Shown piece after piece: positions 1-6,692 of a stretch of DNA of 33,213 nt (positions are counted from its first letter, which is position 1; each line of letters opens with the position of its first letter). The notes under the pieces were generated by a model. That model worked only from the letters and a program-made list of their open reading frames with translations. It did not search any database and had not been told where the DNA came from. The DNA comes from Arenibacter catalasegens (GTDB lineage Bacteria > Bacteroidota > Bacteroidia > Flavobacteriales > Flavobacteriaceae). The stretch spans positions 1 through 33,213 of the forward strand of contig NZ_PHQQ01000039.1 of NCBI RefSeq assembly GCF_002909235.1. Reading direction: 5' to 3'. The position numbers were made by a program, and so were the translations under genes.

Positions 1-250
1 AATCAATGCGTAAAAAATTAAAAAATAAACAGTAAATTTAACCACAAAGGAATCGATTTTGAGCAACTAGTTTGCTATGCTCACTTTCATCCGGCACACG
101 TGGTTCACTTTGACCGGCTCATCCAAGAATACCAAGTATCAGAAAATTAATGATAAATGCATATCTACTTATCCGAAACATTCCATAGAAAACCGTACTG
201 GTCAAACCAATAAATAAAAATACCATTAAGAGACTGTCTAACTGCATAAT
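1..250. other. Left edge, no confident gene
   Basis: No convincing gene is seen here. On the plus strand, codons 22-150 form an open stretch of about 42 residues ending at TAA 148-150, with a readable segment (FEQLVCYAHFHPAHVVHFD) but no ATG and an in-frame stop just upstream at 19-21. It could be the decayed 3' end of a gene that started outside the window, or chance. The rest is AT-rich spacer downstream of the relaxase stop codon. Confidence 0.3.
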
Positions 251-1282
251 TTAGATTCCTATGGAGCTTGATTTGATGGCCACTTCCGCACCACGTCGTA
301 GCCTGTTAAATATTTTCATTGCCAGCTGTGCTTGCGTAACTGGAATACTTGGCATCATAGGAATGCCGGCTTTGCCCATTATTTTGAACGCCAATGCTTT
401 TTCGTTGGTGGGTAATTTCATCAATGATGCAAAATAGATTTTTGGGTTTTTCACGAAATCCTTTCTTGCTTTGTAGGTCTCCGCAAAATTTCTTTGGTAG
501 CCGAACTTTTTATCGAAAGTTTTTTCGGCACTTTGAAAAAATTTATCACGGTCAAAACCACGCTTTACTTTCTTGCCGTGCATCTCCACTTCTGAAGCTT
601 TGTGTTTACTCCCTGGGGAAAGGCTGAATGTATTGGATGCATCCTTTCTACTAACGATAATATGAATATGACTTTGGTTTCCCGCCTTTGGCATTCCTTG
701 AACAATACGTTTGCCATTTTGTTGGTGTGGTGCCTCACGTTCCAATTTTGCCATTTCCTTTTCTTTGGGTTTTATATTTTCTTCTAGTGTTCCACTTTCT
801 ATTTTACGGATGTCATTTTTGAGCTGAAGTATTTTTGTGGCGTAGGGTTGGTTTTCTTTAATCTGAAAGTCCGTTCCTTTAAAGGTTCGTTGATGTTCAA
901 TTTTCGCATAATATTTGATATCATCGATGGTAATAGGACGACCATTAATTTCCCGATTGAAGGAGGCTACATAATCCCTCATAATTTCTCGTGTATATAT
1001 TTTTAAATCTTCACTATGGTTCTGCAAACGTTTCAATTCGTATTGTGAAGGACTGACGGTAATAGAGTAAAATCTCGGTTCGGTCTTTTCCAGTTTTGCA
1101 GTATTCCCGTCGATTTCCCTGACCACTTCCTCTGCCGAAATCTCATCGCCATTTTGATTAAAAAAATGCTCCATATCCTCCTGCTCTAACCCTTGGTTTT
1201 CTTTTTCCAAATAGCCAACAAAATCCGCCGAACTTTTAGAATAATTGCCTCCCATTTTTTGGGGTGTTATTGTAATGTACAT
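251..1282 (-). CDS. MobB-type relaxase (DUF5712-like)
   Basis: This 343-residue protein resembles the MobB/BtgB-type relaxases of Bacteroidota mobilizable and conjugative elements, which nick the transfer origin and lead the strand into the recipient. The motif QSHIHIIVSRKD (H205, H207) is a metal-binding His pair of the HUH type; H130 in KIEHQR may be a third ligand, and tyrosines near the N-terminus (Y24 in FVGYLEKEN) are candidates for the nicking residue. A charged, probably helical stretch spans about 150-185. The gene follows the BfmA/BtgA gene by 11 nt on the same strand, so the two are very likely co-transcribed. Family membership is recalled from sequence pattern; the catalytic residue assignments are inference. 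Confidence 0.88.
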   Translation of the reverse strand: MYITITPQKMGGNYSKSSADFVGYLEKENQGLEQEDMEHFFNQNGDEISAEEVVREIDGNTAKLEKTEPRFYSITVSPSQYELKRLQNHSEDLKIYTREIMRDYVASFNREINGRPITIDDIKYYAKIEHQRTFKGTDFQIKENQPYATKILQLKNDIRKIESGTLEENIKPKEKEMAKLEREAPHQQNGKRIVQGMPKAGNQSHIHIIVSRKDASNTFSLSPGSKHKASEVEMHGKKVKRGFDRDKFFQSAEKTFDKKFGYQRNFAETYKARKDFVKNPKIYFASLMKLPTNEKALAFKIMGKAGIPMMPSIPVTQAQLAMKIFNRLRRGAEVAIKSSSIGI

Positions 1283-1293
1283 AGCACAAGAAT

Positions 1294-1680
1294 TTAGAGT
1301 TCGTTGTTTGGATTTCCCTTTTCTTTAAAGCGCACTTCCTTCTTTTCTTCCATAAATTTCTTCTCCAAAATCAACGGTTTCTTGTTTGGTTCCTCCGTTT
1401 GAAAAAGTGACTCGATCATTGCGACCGTGGGTTTGGTCTGGGTCTTTTCCATATCCCTCATAATGGCAATGACGGCATTGATCCTTTTAAGAAGTTTGGC
1501 CTCAATCGTCCTTCCGGTCGGGCCCAGTTTTTCCCGTGGCGATATTTCATTGTAGAAGAAAAAATCGAGCATCGTGGCCATCGCTTCGGTGTGCGATTTG
1601 AATTGAGTTTTGGAAAATTCCTGAAAACGTTTGGCAGTTGCCCGCTTAAACCTGATTGTGATGAATGAGTCCATTTTCAT
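1294..1680 (-). CDS. BfmA/BtgA family mobilization protein
   Basis: This 128-residue basic protein matches the BfmA/BtgA mobilization family, accessory factors that bind the transfer origin and recruit the relaxase. The N-terminal part (FITIRFKRATAKRFQEFSKTQ, residues 6-26, quoted here only in part) looks like a ribbon-helix-helix DNA-binding fold, followed by helices to about residue 90 and a charged Lys/Glu tail. It is the first gene of a two-gene unit with the relaxase. Directly upstream lie two direct repeats and a run of stem-loops that are plausible binding sites. The start is the ATG at 1680; a second ATG two codons later is equally possible. Confidence 0.85.
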   Translation of the reverse strand: MKMDSFITIRFKRATAKRFQEFSKTQFKSHTEAMATMLDFFFYNEISPREKLGPTGRTIEAKLLKRINAVIAIMRDMEKTQTKPTVAMIESLFQTEEPNKKPLILEKKFMEEKKEVRFKEKGNPNNEL

Positions 1681-1692
1681 TCGCTTTTTTGT

Positions 1693-1750
1693 GCATTTGA
1701 CGTAAATCCATCCCTGTTTACAGGCTGTTCAGGGGCATTTGACGCAAATC
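1693..1750 (-). promoter_or_regulatory. Direct repeats upstream of bfmA-like gene
   Basis: Two near-identical 16-bp direct repeats, GCATTTGACGTAAATC at 1693-1708 and GCATTTGACGCAAATC at 1735-1750, differ at one base and are 42 bp apart, about four helical turns. Between them lies the small palindrome CCTGTTTACAGG (1713-1724). Placement just before the DNA-binding mobilization gene suggests binding sites for that protein, for autoregulation, origin recognition, or both. The repeats are seen directly; their role is inference. Confidence 0.5.
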
Positions 1751-1810
1751 GAAGAAATATATATAATCCATTAATTTTCAAGTTATTGAAAATCAATTGG
1801 TTATACGCTA

Positions 1811-1939
1811 AAAGGAATATGTAACGCGGCTCTGCCCGTTACCCTCTTGCTATTCCTTTTCGTCACGCCAAAGCGTGACAAAAATTTCATACAATCTGGC
1901 TAAAAAGCCAATTGCCCTTTTAGGAATTCGGAAATTCCT
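1811..1939. other. Stem-loop cluster, candidate oriT
   Basis: At least four stem-loops are packed into about 130 bp. The first is nested: outer arms AAAGGAATA (1811-1819) and TATTCCTTT (1851-1859) enclose GTAACG (1821-1826) and CGTTAC (1837-1842), extended by GGC/GCC after a one-base bulge. Then come GTCACGC/GCGTGAC (1862-1868 and 1873-1879, loop CAAA), TGGCT/AGCCA (1897-1910) and AGGAATT/AATTCCT (1922-1939, loop CGGA). No reading frame covers the cluster. Its place upstream of the BfmA and relaxase genes is where transfer origins usually lie. A structured leader RNA is an alternative. Confidence 0.5.
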
Positions 1940-2065
1940 GTATGTAAAATATAGATGGATACAGCTACCAGCGAAAGTTAAAAATAGGGTTGCTATATAA
2001 ATTATGTGTGCTGAATTTCAGCGAAATAAAGATACGGTTTTTTATTGAACTGGAATTACTTGAAC

Positions 2066-2092
2066 AGAAAAACACCTCCAAAATTAGAGGTG
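2066..2092 (-). terminator. Intrinsic terminator, minus strand
   Basis: A hairpin with arms CACCTC (2073-2078) and GAGGTG (2087-2092) and an 8-nt loop is followed on the minus strand by TTTTTCTGTT. It lies about 20 nt past the stop of the 65-residue hypothetical gene and would end that transcript before the stem-loop cluster and the mobilization genes. Confidence 0.7.
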
Positions 2093-2114
2093 CTTGATTA
2101 TTAAGTTTAGAAAA

Positions 2115-2312
2115 TTAGATGTTGAATATGAACTTATAGGAATATAAATTTCGTAATGCTTCTTCCTCTATCATCGTTTCAAAACAGGTATAATTTTCCC
2201 TTACGTATTTGCGAATATCATCCCCAAATTTTCGTTCCACATCTTTTTTAGAATTCTCTAAAAGTCGGTTTTGAGCCTCTTCGCTCAAGTCTGTAAAATT
2301 TAGATATACCAT
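2115..2312 (-). CDS. Small conserved hypothetical protein
   Basis: I do not recognise a named family for this 65-residue acidic protein. It begins MVYLNFTDLSEEAQ, is predicted to be mainly helical, and has a basic/acidic middle (KKDVERKFGDDIRKYVREN) and an aromatic C-terminus; there is one Cys and no membrane segment. It follows the C-terminal half of the split DUF6876-like gene by 11 nt on the same strand and is closed by a terminator, so it was probably the last gene of the original unit that began with the single-stranded DNA-binding protein. Since the insertion it would need transcription from within or through the RIT element. Confidence 0.6.
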   Translation of the reverse strand: MVYLNFTDLSEEAQNRLLENSKKDVERKFGDDIRKYVRENYTCFETMIEEEALRNLYSYKFIFNI

Positions 2313-2323
2313 AGCTGTAAATT

Positions 2324-2569
2324 TTAGTATTCGCTTGGTAACATCAACGTATCATTCACAAAAAATAACCGCAATTCATCGAGCGGAAAATCGGTTGCCC
2401 GATACCCTTGTTTTTCTAGAATATTATTGTTTCCATCCGAATAAATAATTTCGGCTTCATAGCCTGTAAAATCTTGTTTTTCTTCGGACAACCTTTTAAA
2501 GTCGATGGTTACAAATTCGTTATCACGACTCGTGATAACGAATTTTATCCCAAGTAAATCGTTATCCAA
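2324..2569 (-). pseudogene. DUF6876-like gene, C-terminal half
   Basis: This frame encodes 81 residues, but the first 17 (starting MDNDLLGIKFVIT) come from the end of the RIT element. From EFVTIDFKR onward it matches the C-terminal half of a DUF6876-type protein, ending in the typical FPLDELRLFFVNDTLMLPSEY (last 21 residues, quoted in two parts: FPLDELRLFF then VNDTLMLPSEY). Joining at the repeat CGAATTT to the fragment at 6034-6237 gives an uninterrupted frame, ...MNRSEF then VTIDF..., of 126 residues. The ATG supplied by the inverted repeat might still allow translation of this half. Loss of function is inferred, not shown. Confidence 0.75.
2513..2545. repeat. 33-bp perfect palindrome at RIT left junction
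   Basis: The arms 2513-2528 and 2530-2545 are perfect reverse complements around a single central base at 2529. The outer seven bases, AAATTCG, are also the direct repeat shared with the right junction (6046-6052). The inner motif TTATCACGA also occurs at the right end of the element (about 5954-5962), which suggests a recombinase-binding sequence or coupling sequence carried from an earlier site. Confidence 0.8.
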
Positions 2570-2572
2570 AGT
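2539..2572 (-). repeat. RIT left terminal inverted repeat
   Basis: This 34-bp sequence is an exact reverse complement of 6019-6052. It contains the core CTTTGGATAACGAT (minus strand, 2558-2571). The same 14-bp core occurs in opposite orientation at 2628-2641, at the end of the third recombinase gene, so the left end carries a facing pair of sites about 56 bp apart, as expected for tyrosine recombinase binding. Confidence 0.9.
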
Positions 2573-2627
2573 GTTTTTATTAACCTTCTGTTAATCAATA
2601 CTTTAGTCTGTTTGCTTTTTAGAACAG

Positions 2628-2641
2628 CTTTGGATAACGAT
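2628..2641 (+). repeat. RIT left inner core site
   Basis: CTTTGGATAACGAT is an exact 14-bp inverted copy of the core within the left terminal repeat (2558-2571). It ends 6 nt before the stop codon of the third recombinase gene. It is likely a subterminal recombinase-binding site. Confidence 0.7.
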
Positions 2642-2646
2642 ATTGA

Positions 2647-3678
2647 TTATTTGTTAAAATTCCTTAGCCACTCCCTAAGTTTCGAGTCCTTTTCCCAGCT
2701 CGCTTCGTTTGCTTGGACTGGTATAACATTAACGTAAGCGGCTTCCAATGCCTCACGTTTTTGTTTTGAGTCAGCCCTAGCATAAACTTCAGTAGTCAGG
2801 ATGGATACATGTCCGAGGATATCGCGTATGTACACCAAGTTTATCCCGGATTGCAAAAGGTGCATTGCCTTACTGTGGCGCAACGTATGTGGGCTCATTT
2901 TTTCAGGTATTATCTCCGGCCTGAGCATCCTTGCATTCTTTGCATAAAGATTTAGGATATATGTCACTCCTGAGTTTGTCAGCTTTTCACCCCTATTGTT
3001 AGCAAACAAGGGCCGTTGGTTGTATGCCAGGTTATCAAGACGATTTTCCTTTATATAAGCCATCAGCAGATTTACCTGTTCATTCTGCAAGGGAACAATT
3101 CTTTTTTTGCACCCTTTTCCCAAAAGAGTAACATAATATGGTTTGATCAAATGCAGGGATACCGGGGTCAGATCTATGAGTTCCTGCACCCTTGCCCCGC
3201 TATCATAAAGCAATGACAGCAGCGCTAAGTTCCGCCGCCCTGCTTTGGTGTTAACCGGTATTTGTTCCAGCAAGAATTTGATGCCTTCAACGGTCAGGCA
3301 ATTGACAGCAGTTCTTTTTCCCTGTTTCTTGACTTTAATGGACAGGATGTCCTGCCATTGTCCAAGACGTTTGACATCTTCATATTGCATATATCTGAAA
3401 AATGAATGCAAAGCGGCCAACCTTTGGTTTCGGGTCGAGTTGGAGCATTTCCGGTTTTCCTCTAGCCAATCAAGGAAGCCAAGAACAGTCTCCTTGTTAA
3501 AATGGTTGAGGGTCAGCCTGTCCGCAGATTTAGCTTTAACCTTATCCATAAAGGCAAGTACAAGGGTAAAGGTCTCACTATACGATCTTATGGTATGGGA
3601 GCTGGCTCCCCTTTCGCCAACAAGATACTCTGTAAAGAACCTTGTAAGGTATTTTGCAAAATCAGTGATTGTTTCCAT
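2647..3678 (-). CDS. Tyrosine recombinase, third gene of RIT element
   Basis: This 343-residue protein is a complete phage-integrase-type recombinase that cuts and rejoins DNA through a 3'-phosphotyrosine. An N-terminal SAM-like DNA-binding domain occupies about 1-110 and the catalytic domain about 120-310. The active-site residues are visible: R163 (DSGARVQEL), K188 (LLGKGCKKR), H264 and R267 (SPHTLRHSK), H290 (LGHVS) and Y299 (TEVYAR). The start overlaps the second recombinase gene by 17 nt, implying translational coupling. No Shine-Dalgarno is seen. The three recombinases probably act together on the paired end sites; which protein binds which site cannot be told from sequence. Confidence 0.92.
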   Translation of the reverse strand: METITDFAKYLTRFFTEYLVGERGASSHTIRSYSETFTLVLAFMDKVKAKSADRLTLNHFNKETVLGFLDWLEENRKCSNSTRNQRLAALHSFFRYMQYEDVKRLGQWQDILSIKVKKQGKRTAVNCLTVEGIKFLLEQIPVNTKAGRRNLALLSLLYDSGARVQELIDLTPVSLHLIKPYYVTLLGKGCKKRIVPLQNEQVNLLMAYIKENRLDNLAYNQRPLFANNRGEKLTNSGVTYILNLYAKNARMLRPEIIPEKMSPHTLRHSKAMHLLQSGINLVYIRDILGHVSILTTEVYARADSKQKREALEAAYVNVIPVQANEASWEKDSKLREWLRNFNK

Positions 3679-4675
3679 AATTGATGTCTATTTTGATTTG
3701 GTTGGGGAACACAAAGGAAGTAAGTGGGTTTTCCATTTTGATGATTTCTGGATAAATTTCCTCTGTCATCCTAACATATTTTTCGGTTCCCTTTATGGAC
3801 GTATGTCCCAGAAAAGTGGATAGGATTGGGAGCGCACAATAAATATCCACGCCATTTTTCACCATTTTTTCAAGGGAGTGAACCGCACAGGTATGCCGGA
3901 TATCATGTATACGAGGTCCCTGCATCTTCCCTATATGTGGTATCCCACACTGTTTTAGCACCTTTTTGAACCACCTGTATGCAGTACTATTTGTAAATGT
4001 CTTCCCATTCGCTTTCATAAAGAAAAAATGTTCCTTGTCCGCCGGGCCTTCAACAGGCATACGGTCCCTATATCCTTCGTATTGCTTCATTACTTCCTCC
4101 AGGGATGGGTTTATCGGAACTATTCGTTGCATCTTGTTTTTTGTTTTTCTTATAATGACCTGATGGTTCTGGTAATCGATATCCATGTTCCTAATGGATA
4201 AGGCCTCATTGATCCTTGCACCGGTACTGTAGAGGAAGCGTATTAAAGCAGGTATAGCAACAAGAGCTGTGTTCATATTGCCGCGGAACAGATTTAATCT
4301 ATTGCATTCCTGGAAAATACATCTCATTTGCTCATGAGTGAAAACATAGGGGATAAAGTCCAGATCCTTTCTCCTGGGGAGCCGTGGGATGTAGCATTCA
4401 TGGCCAAGATGGCACATATACCTGCAAAACTGCGACAATACGGAGTATTTGTCATACAGCGTCCGGGCCTTATCGTTTACACGGGTTGCCCTCCAAGCTG
4501 CAATCTGTTCACTGCTTATGTAGGTCGCTGTGGCTCTGGATTTTAAAAAGAACCTGTCAAGATCTAAAAAGATACGTTCGTACTTGTAAAGCCCATAACC
4601 CATGGTATCCTTCATTTTCAGGAAGCTATCAAAATAGGGGGCAAACACACTTTCATATTTAACTTGCTTATCCAT
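3662..4675 (-). CDS. Tyrosine recombinase, second gene of RIT element
   Basis: This 337-residue recombinase has all catalytic residues: R154 (STGARINEAL), K177 or K179 (IRKTKNK), H257 and R260 (RIHDIRHTC), H291 (FLGHTS) and Y300 (TEKYVR). The N-terminal domain covers about 1-100. I chose the ATG at 4675 rather than the upstream in-frame ATG at 4699, because a near-perfect Shine-Dalgarno (AAAGGAGGTG, 4682-4691) sits 6 nt before 4675. The gene overlaps the first recombinase by 8 nt and the third by 17 nt, so the three are one translationally linked unit. Confidence 0.92.
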   Translation of the reverse strand: MDKQVKYESVFAPYFDSFLKMKDTMGYGLYKYERIFLDLDRFFLKSRATATYISSEQIAAWRATRVNDKARTLYDKYSVLSQFCRYMCHLGHECYIPRLPRRKDLDFIPYVFTHEQMRCIFQECNRLNLFRGNMNTALVAIPALIRFLYSTGARINEALSIRNMDIDYQNHQVIIRKTKNKMQRIVPINPSLEEVMKQYEGYRDRMPVEGPADKEHFFFMKANGKTFTNSTAYRWFKKVLKQCGIPHIGKMQGPRIHDIRHTCAVHSLEKMVKNGVDIYCALPILSTFLGHTSIKGTEKYVRMTEEIYPEIIKMENPLTSFVFPNQIKIDINYGNNH

Positions 4676-5900
4676 AAAAAACACCTCCTTTCTGCTCATA
4701 AAAATTTATCGGTACCAAGGGTACATCAAGTGCACACTGCATAAGACTGTTTATATCTATGCGCAAATAGTTCATGGTGGCCTGCGTGTCGGAGTGTCCG
4801 AGTGTTTCGGATATGACCGGAAGCGAAGTTCCATTGCGTAACAACTGACTGGCCAGGGTGTGCCGCATGGCATGGGGGCCGAACTTACGGCCTTTGATAT
4901 CAACGCCAGATGCTATTATTTTTCTGCTTACCACTCCATTGATGAGCCTACTGTTCACGGGACGGTAGGGGGCACTGGCAGTCAGGAACACTTGCTGAAA
5001 ATCAGATATTGGTCTTCCGAATTTCAGGTAGTTGATAATGGCTTCGCCGACATCGGTCAAAAGCGGGAGTTCTATTATTTTCTTTGTCTTGCACTGCACA
5101 AGGGATATGAGATTATGTTGCCAATCCAAATTCCCAAAGGTCAGCCCCGCTATGTCCGAAGAGCGGAGACCAAGCCGTGTGGCCAGAAGGAGCATTGCAT
5201 AATCACGTTTGCCCACCGTACTGGATTGCTCTACCCTATTTTCGATATGCCCTATCTCATCGGCATTGTAGACTGAGGGCAGTTTTTCACGCAATGGATA
5301 GTTGTTCCTTCCGATGAAGTATTCCACATTTCTGTCAATGTATTTTTGTTGATACAGGAACCGGCAGAATAGTCGGATAGTATTTAGATATCTGTCCTTG
5401 CAATTCTGAACTGATGATATGAAGGTAAGAACATCATCTTCACCAATGGCCGAAACTTGGTCTATCGACCTTAATGTAAGATGGGTAATAAAGTAGCTCA
5501 AAATACGACGGTGCTTATTAAGGATAGGTTTGCAGCGACGGAGCCTTTCTTGGGATACTATAAACTCCAAGGCAACTTCCCCTAGTTTACCGGGCAACTC
5601 ATGATACACATATTTTACACTTCTTTTCCTGACTTTTCCATAAAATAGAAAGTCATCCAGTACGTGTATACTGCGACGGATTGCGCGCATGTGTGAGTCG
5701 CTCACTGGCGGGATACCGCTTAAAAATTTCTCACCAATTCCAGCATGGTAGTTTACCAAAAGGTTTTTATCCATGTACTGCCCAATTCCATTACGCCAGA
5801 ACTGATTGTAATCTTTAATTCGGGGTTCGCTGTAGCCTTCCTCCCTGAGGTAGGCTACACAATCCCTGATCAGGGATTTGATTTCTTTTTCTGTGTCCAT
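4668..5900 (-). CDS. Tyrosine recombinase, first gene of RIT element
   Basis: This is the first and longest recombinase of the trio, 410 residues. Catalytic residues are R246 (GLRSSDIAGL), K271 (QCKTKK), H343 and R346 (GPHAMRHTL), H369 (LGHSD) and Y378 (MNYLR). The extra length is at the N-terminus (residues 1-110), ahead of the usual core-binding domain at about 110-200. It starts 17 nt downstream of a near-palindromic sequence (5917-5936), and a TACTTTTG promoter-like motif (minus strand, 5972-5979) lies within the right inner end site. Recombinase binding to the element end could therefore repress its own transcription; this is inference. Confidence 0.92.
   Translation of the reverse strand: MDTEKEIKSLIRDCVAYLREEGYSEPRIKDYNQFWRNGIGQYMDKNLLVNYHAGIGEKFLSGIPPVSDSHMRAIRRSIHVLDDFLFYGKVRKRSVKYVYHELPGKLGEVALEFIVSQERLRRCKPILNKHRRILSYFITHLTLRSIDQVSAIGEDDVLTFISSVQNCKDRYLNTIRLFCRFLYQQKYIDRNVEYFIGRNNYPLREKLPSVYNADEIGHIENRVEQSSTVGKRDYAMLLLATRLGLRSSDIAGLTFGNLDWQHNLISLVQCKTKKIIELPLLTDVGEAIINYLKFGRPISDFQQVFLTASAPYRPVNSRLINGVVSRKIIASGVDIKGRKFGPHAMRHTLASQLLRNGTSLPVISETLGHSDTQATMNYLRIDINSLMQCALDVPLVPINFYEQKGGVFYG
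4682..4691 (-). promoter_or_regulatory. Strong Shine-Dalgarno before second recombinase
   Basis: AAAGGAGGTG on the minus strand is a near-perfect anti-Shine-Dalgarno complement, spaced by six T residues from the ATG at 4675 and lying inside the 3' end of the first recombinase gene. Such strong sites are unusual in Bacteroidota. It fixes the start of the second recombinase. Confidence 0.75.
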
Positions 5901-5916
5901 TTGTTATTTTTTTAGT

Positions 5917-5979
5917 GGAATGCAACATTGCACTCCCTTGAGAATAACAAATATTATCACGATATTATTATCAAAAGTA
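5917..5979 (-). promoter_or_regulatory. Leader of the RIT recombinase operon
   Basis: Reading towards the first recombinase, this leader holds TACTTTTG (minus strand, 5972-5979), which fits the Bacteroidota -7 consensus TAnnTTTG, and then a near-perfect palindrome GGAATGCAACATTGCACTCC (plus strand, 5917-5936) just before the gene. The segment 5961-5977 also resembles the element's end core in inverted orientation (about 13 of 17 bases). Promoter and recombinase-binding sequence thus appear to overlap. Confidence 0.5.
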
Positions 5980-6018
5980 ATGTTGGTTTACAGGTATTTA
6001 TGAAATTATTGGGTAATA

Positions 6019-6052
6019 ACTTTGGATAACGATTTACTTGGGATAAAATTCG
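6019..6052 (+). repeat. RIT right terminal inverted repeat
   Basis: This is the 34-bp exact reverse complement of 2539-2572, with core CTTTGGATAACGAT at 6020-6033. Its last seven bases, AAATTCG (6046-6052), are the direct repeat shared with 2513-2519. The repeat supplies the stop codon and last three residues (YPK) of the truncated host gene. Confidence 0.9.
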
Positions 6053-6237
6053 CTTCGGTTCATCAGACTTTTTGCAACTACGGAAGTGTCCGTAATGAGC
6101 CAAAAACAATCTGCTACATTAGCAAGATATTTTAATCCGTCCGTATAACGTGTTCTTAACAATGGGATTTGATAGAACATTTCCGTTCCGTGAAAATGTC
6201 GTAATCCTGCTTTGATTTCGTTAACTTGTGCTTTCAT
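6034..6237 (-). pseudogene. DUF6876-like gene, N-terminal half
   Basis: The fragment encodes 67 residues, MKAQVNEIKAGLRHFHGTEM at the start, with the family-like segment TDGLKYLANVADCFWLITDT and an end at MNRSEFYPK where YPK and the stop come from the RIT terminal repeat. The C-terminal half is at 2324 onward. Members of this family are small proteins of unknown function common on Bacteroidota mobile elements. The gene follows the ssb gene and a terminator-like hairpin. The intact parent would have been about 126 residues, normal for the family as I recall it. Confidence 0.78.
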
Positions 6238-6267
6238 AATTAATTTGATTTAAAGAGTTAATAATGA

Positions 6268-6303
6268 AAAGAGGGCGCAACTTTCGAGAGGAACGCCCTC
6301 TTT
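6268..6303. terminator. Hairpin between ssb and DUF6876-like gene
   Basis: Arms AAAGAGGGCG (6268-6277) and CGCCCTCTTT (6294-6303) form a 10-bp stem with a 16-nt loop. On the minus strand the stem is followed by a short T-run (CTTTTCATTA), on the plus strand by TTTAATTTT, so it can act in both directions. Since both neighbours are on the minus strand it is probably a terminator or attenuator after ssb. Confidence 0.6.
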
Positions 6304-6314
6304 AATTTTAAATT

Positions 6315-6659
6315 CTACTTGTCGTTTTTACTTCCAAGTAAAAGGATTTCATTTGCTTCAATTTCGGTAACATATCTTTTGATACCGTCTTTGTCCTCGT
6401 AGCTTCGGGATTTCAATTTCCCTGTAACACCTACCTCTTTGCCTTTACCTACATATTTTTCGATAATTTCAGCAGTCTTTCCCCAAGCCACAATGGTATG
6501 CCAATTGGTTTCCGTTTGTTTTTCGCCTTTGGCATCCTTGTAATACTCGTTTGTTGCGATTGAAAAACGGGCTACTTTCTTACCGCTTTCAAGGTTTGTA
6601 ATGGTTGGTTCTTGTCCAACGTTTCCGATTAACTGTACGTGATTTTTTAAAGTGCTCAT
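6315..6659 (-). CDS. ssb: Single-stranded DNA-binding protein
   Basis: This 114-residue SSB carries the OB fold from about residue 5 to 108. Visible family marks are NHVQLIGNVGQEP at the start, the ETNWHTIVAWGKTAEIIEKY segment, VGKGKEVGVTGKLKSRSYED and a final strand EIEANEILLLG. It binds single-stranded DNA as an oligomer; on a transferable element it probably protects the transferred strand. It ends GSKNDK and lacks the disordered tail with an acidic DDDIPF-like tip through which chromosomal SSBs recruit repair proteins, a form often seen on plasmids and ICEs. A palindrome (6693-6707) lies upstream. Confidence 0.93.
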   Translation of the reverse strand: MSTLKNHVQLIGNVGQEPTITNLESGKKVARFSIATNEYYKDAKGEKQTETNWHTIVAWGKTAEIIEKYVGKGKEVGVTGKLKSRSYEDKDGIKRYVTEIEANEILLLGSKNDK

Positions 6660-6692
6660 AATAAAATATTTAAGAATTAATTAAAATTGCTA

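Larger units (their letters stand above)
2513..6052 (-). mobile_element. RIT element (three tyrosine recombinases)
   Basis: Three overlapping minus-strand tyrosine recombinase genes (5900 to 2647) are bounded by perfect 34-bp inverted repeats at 2539-2572 and 6019-6052. The direct repeat AAATTCG is at both outer borders (2513-2519 and 6046-6052); removing one copy and everything between restores a continuous host reading frame. This is the layout of RIT (recombinases in trio) elements. There is no passenger gene. The transposed unit is about 3.53 kb if the 7-bp repeats are the exchange points, which is inference. Confidence 0.88.

Noticed and set aside
3245..3823. 192-residue plus-strand frame across recombinase genes
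   Set aside because: It is antisense to two recombinases that have full catalytic motifs; it is a shadow frame.
2647..5900. The three recombinases as the integrase of the whole mobile element
   Set aside because: They are bounded by their own inverted repeats and interrupt a host gene, so they form a separate nested element; a role for the larger element cannot be shown.
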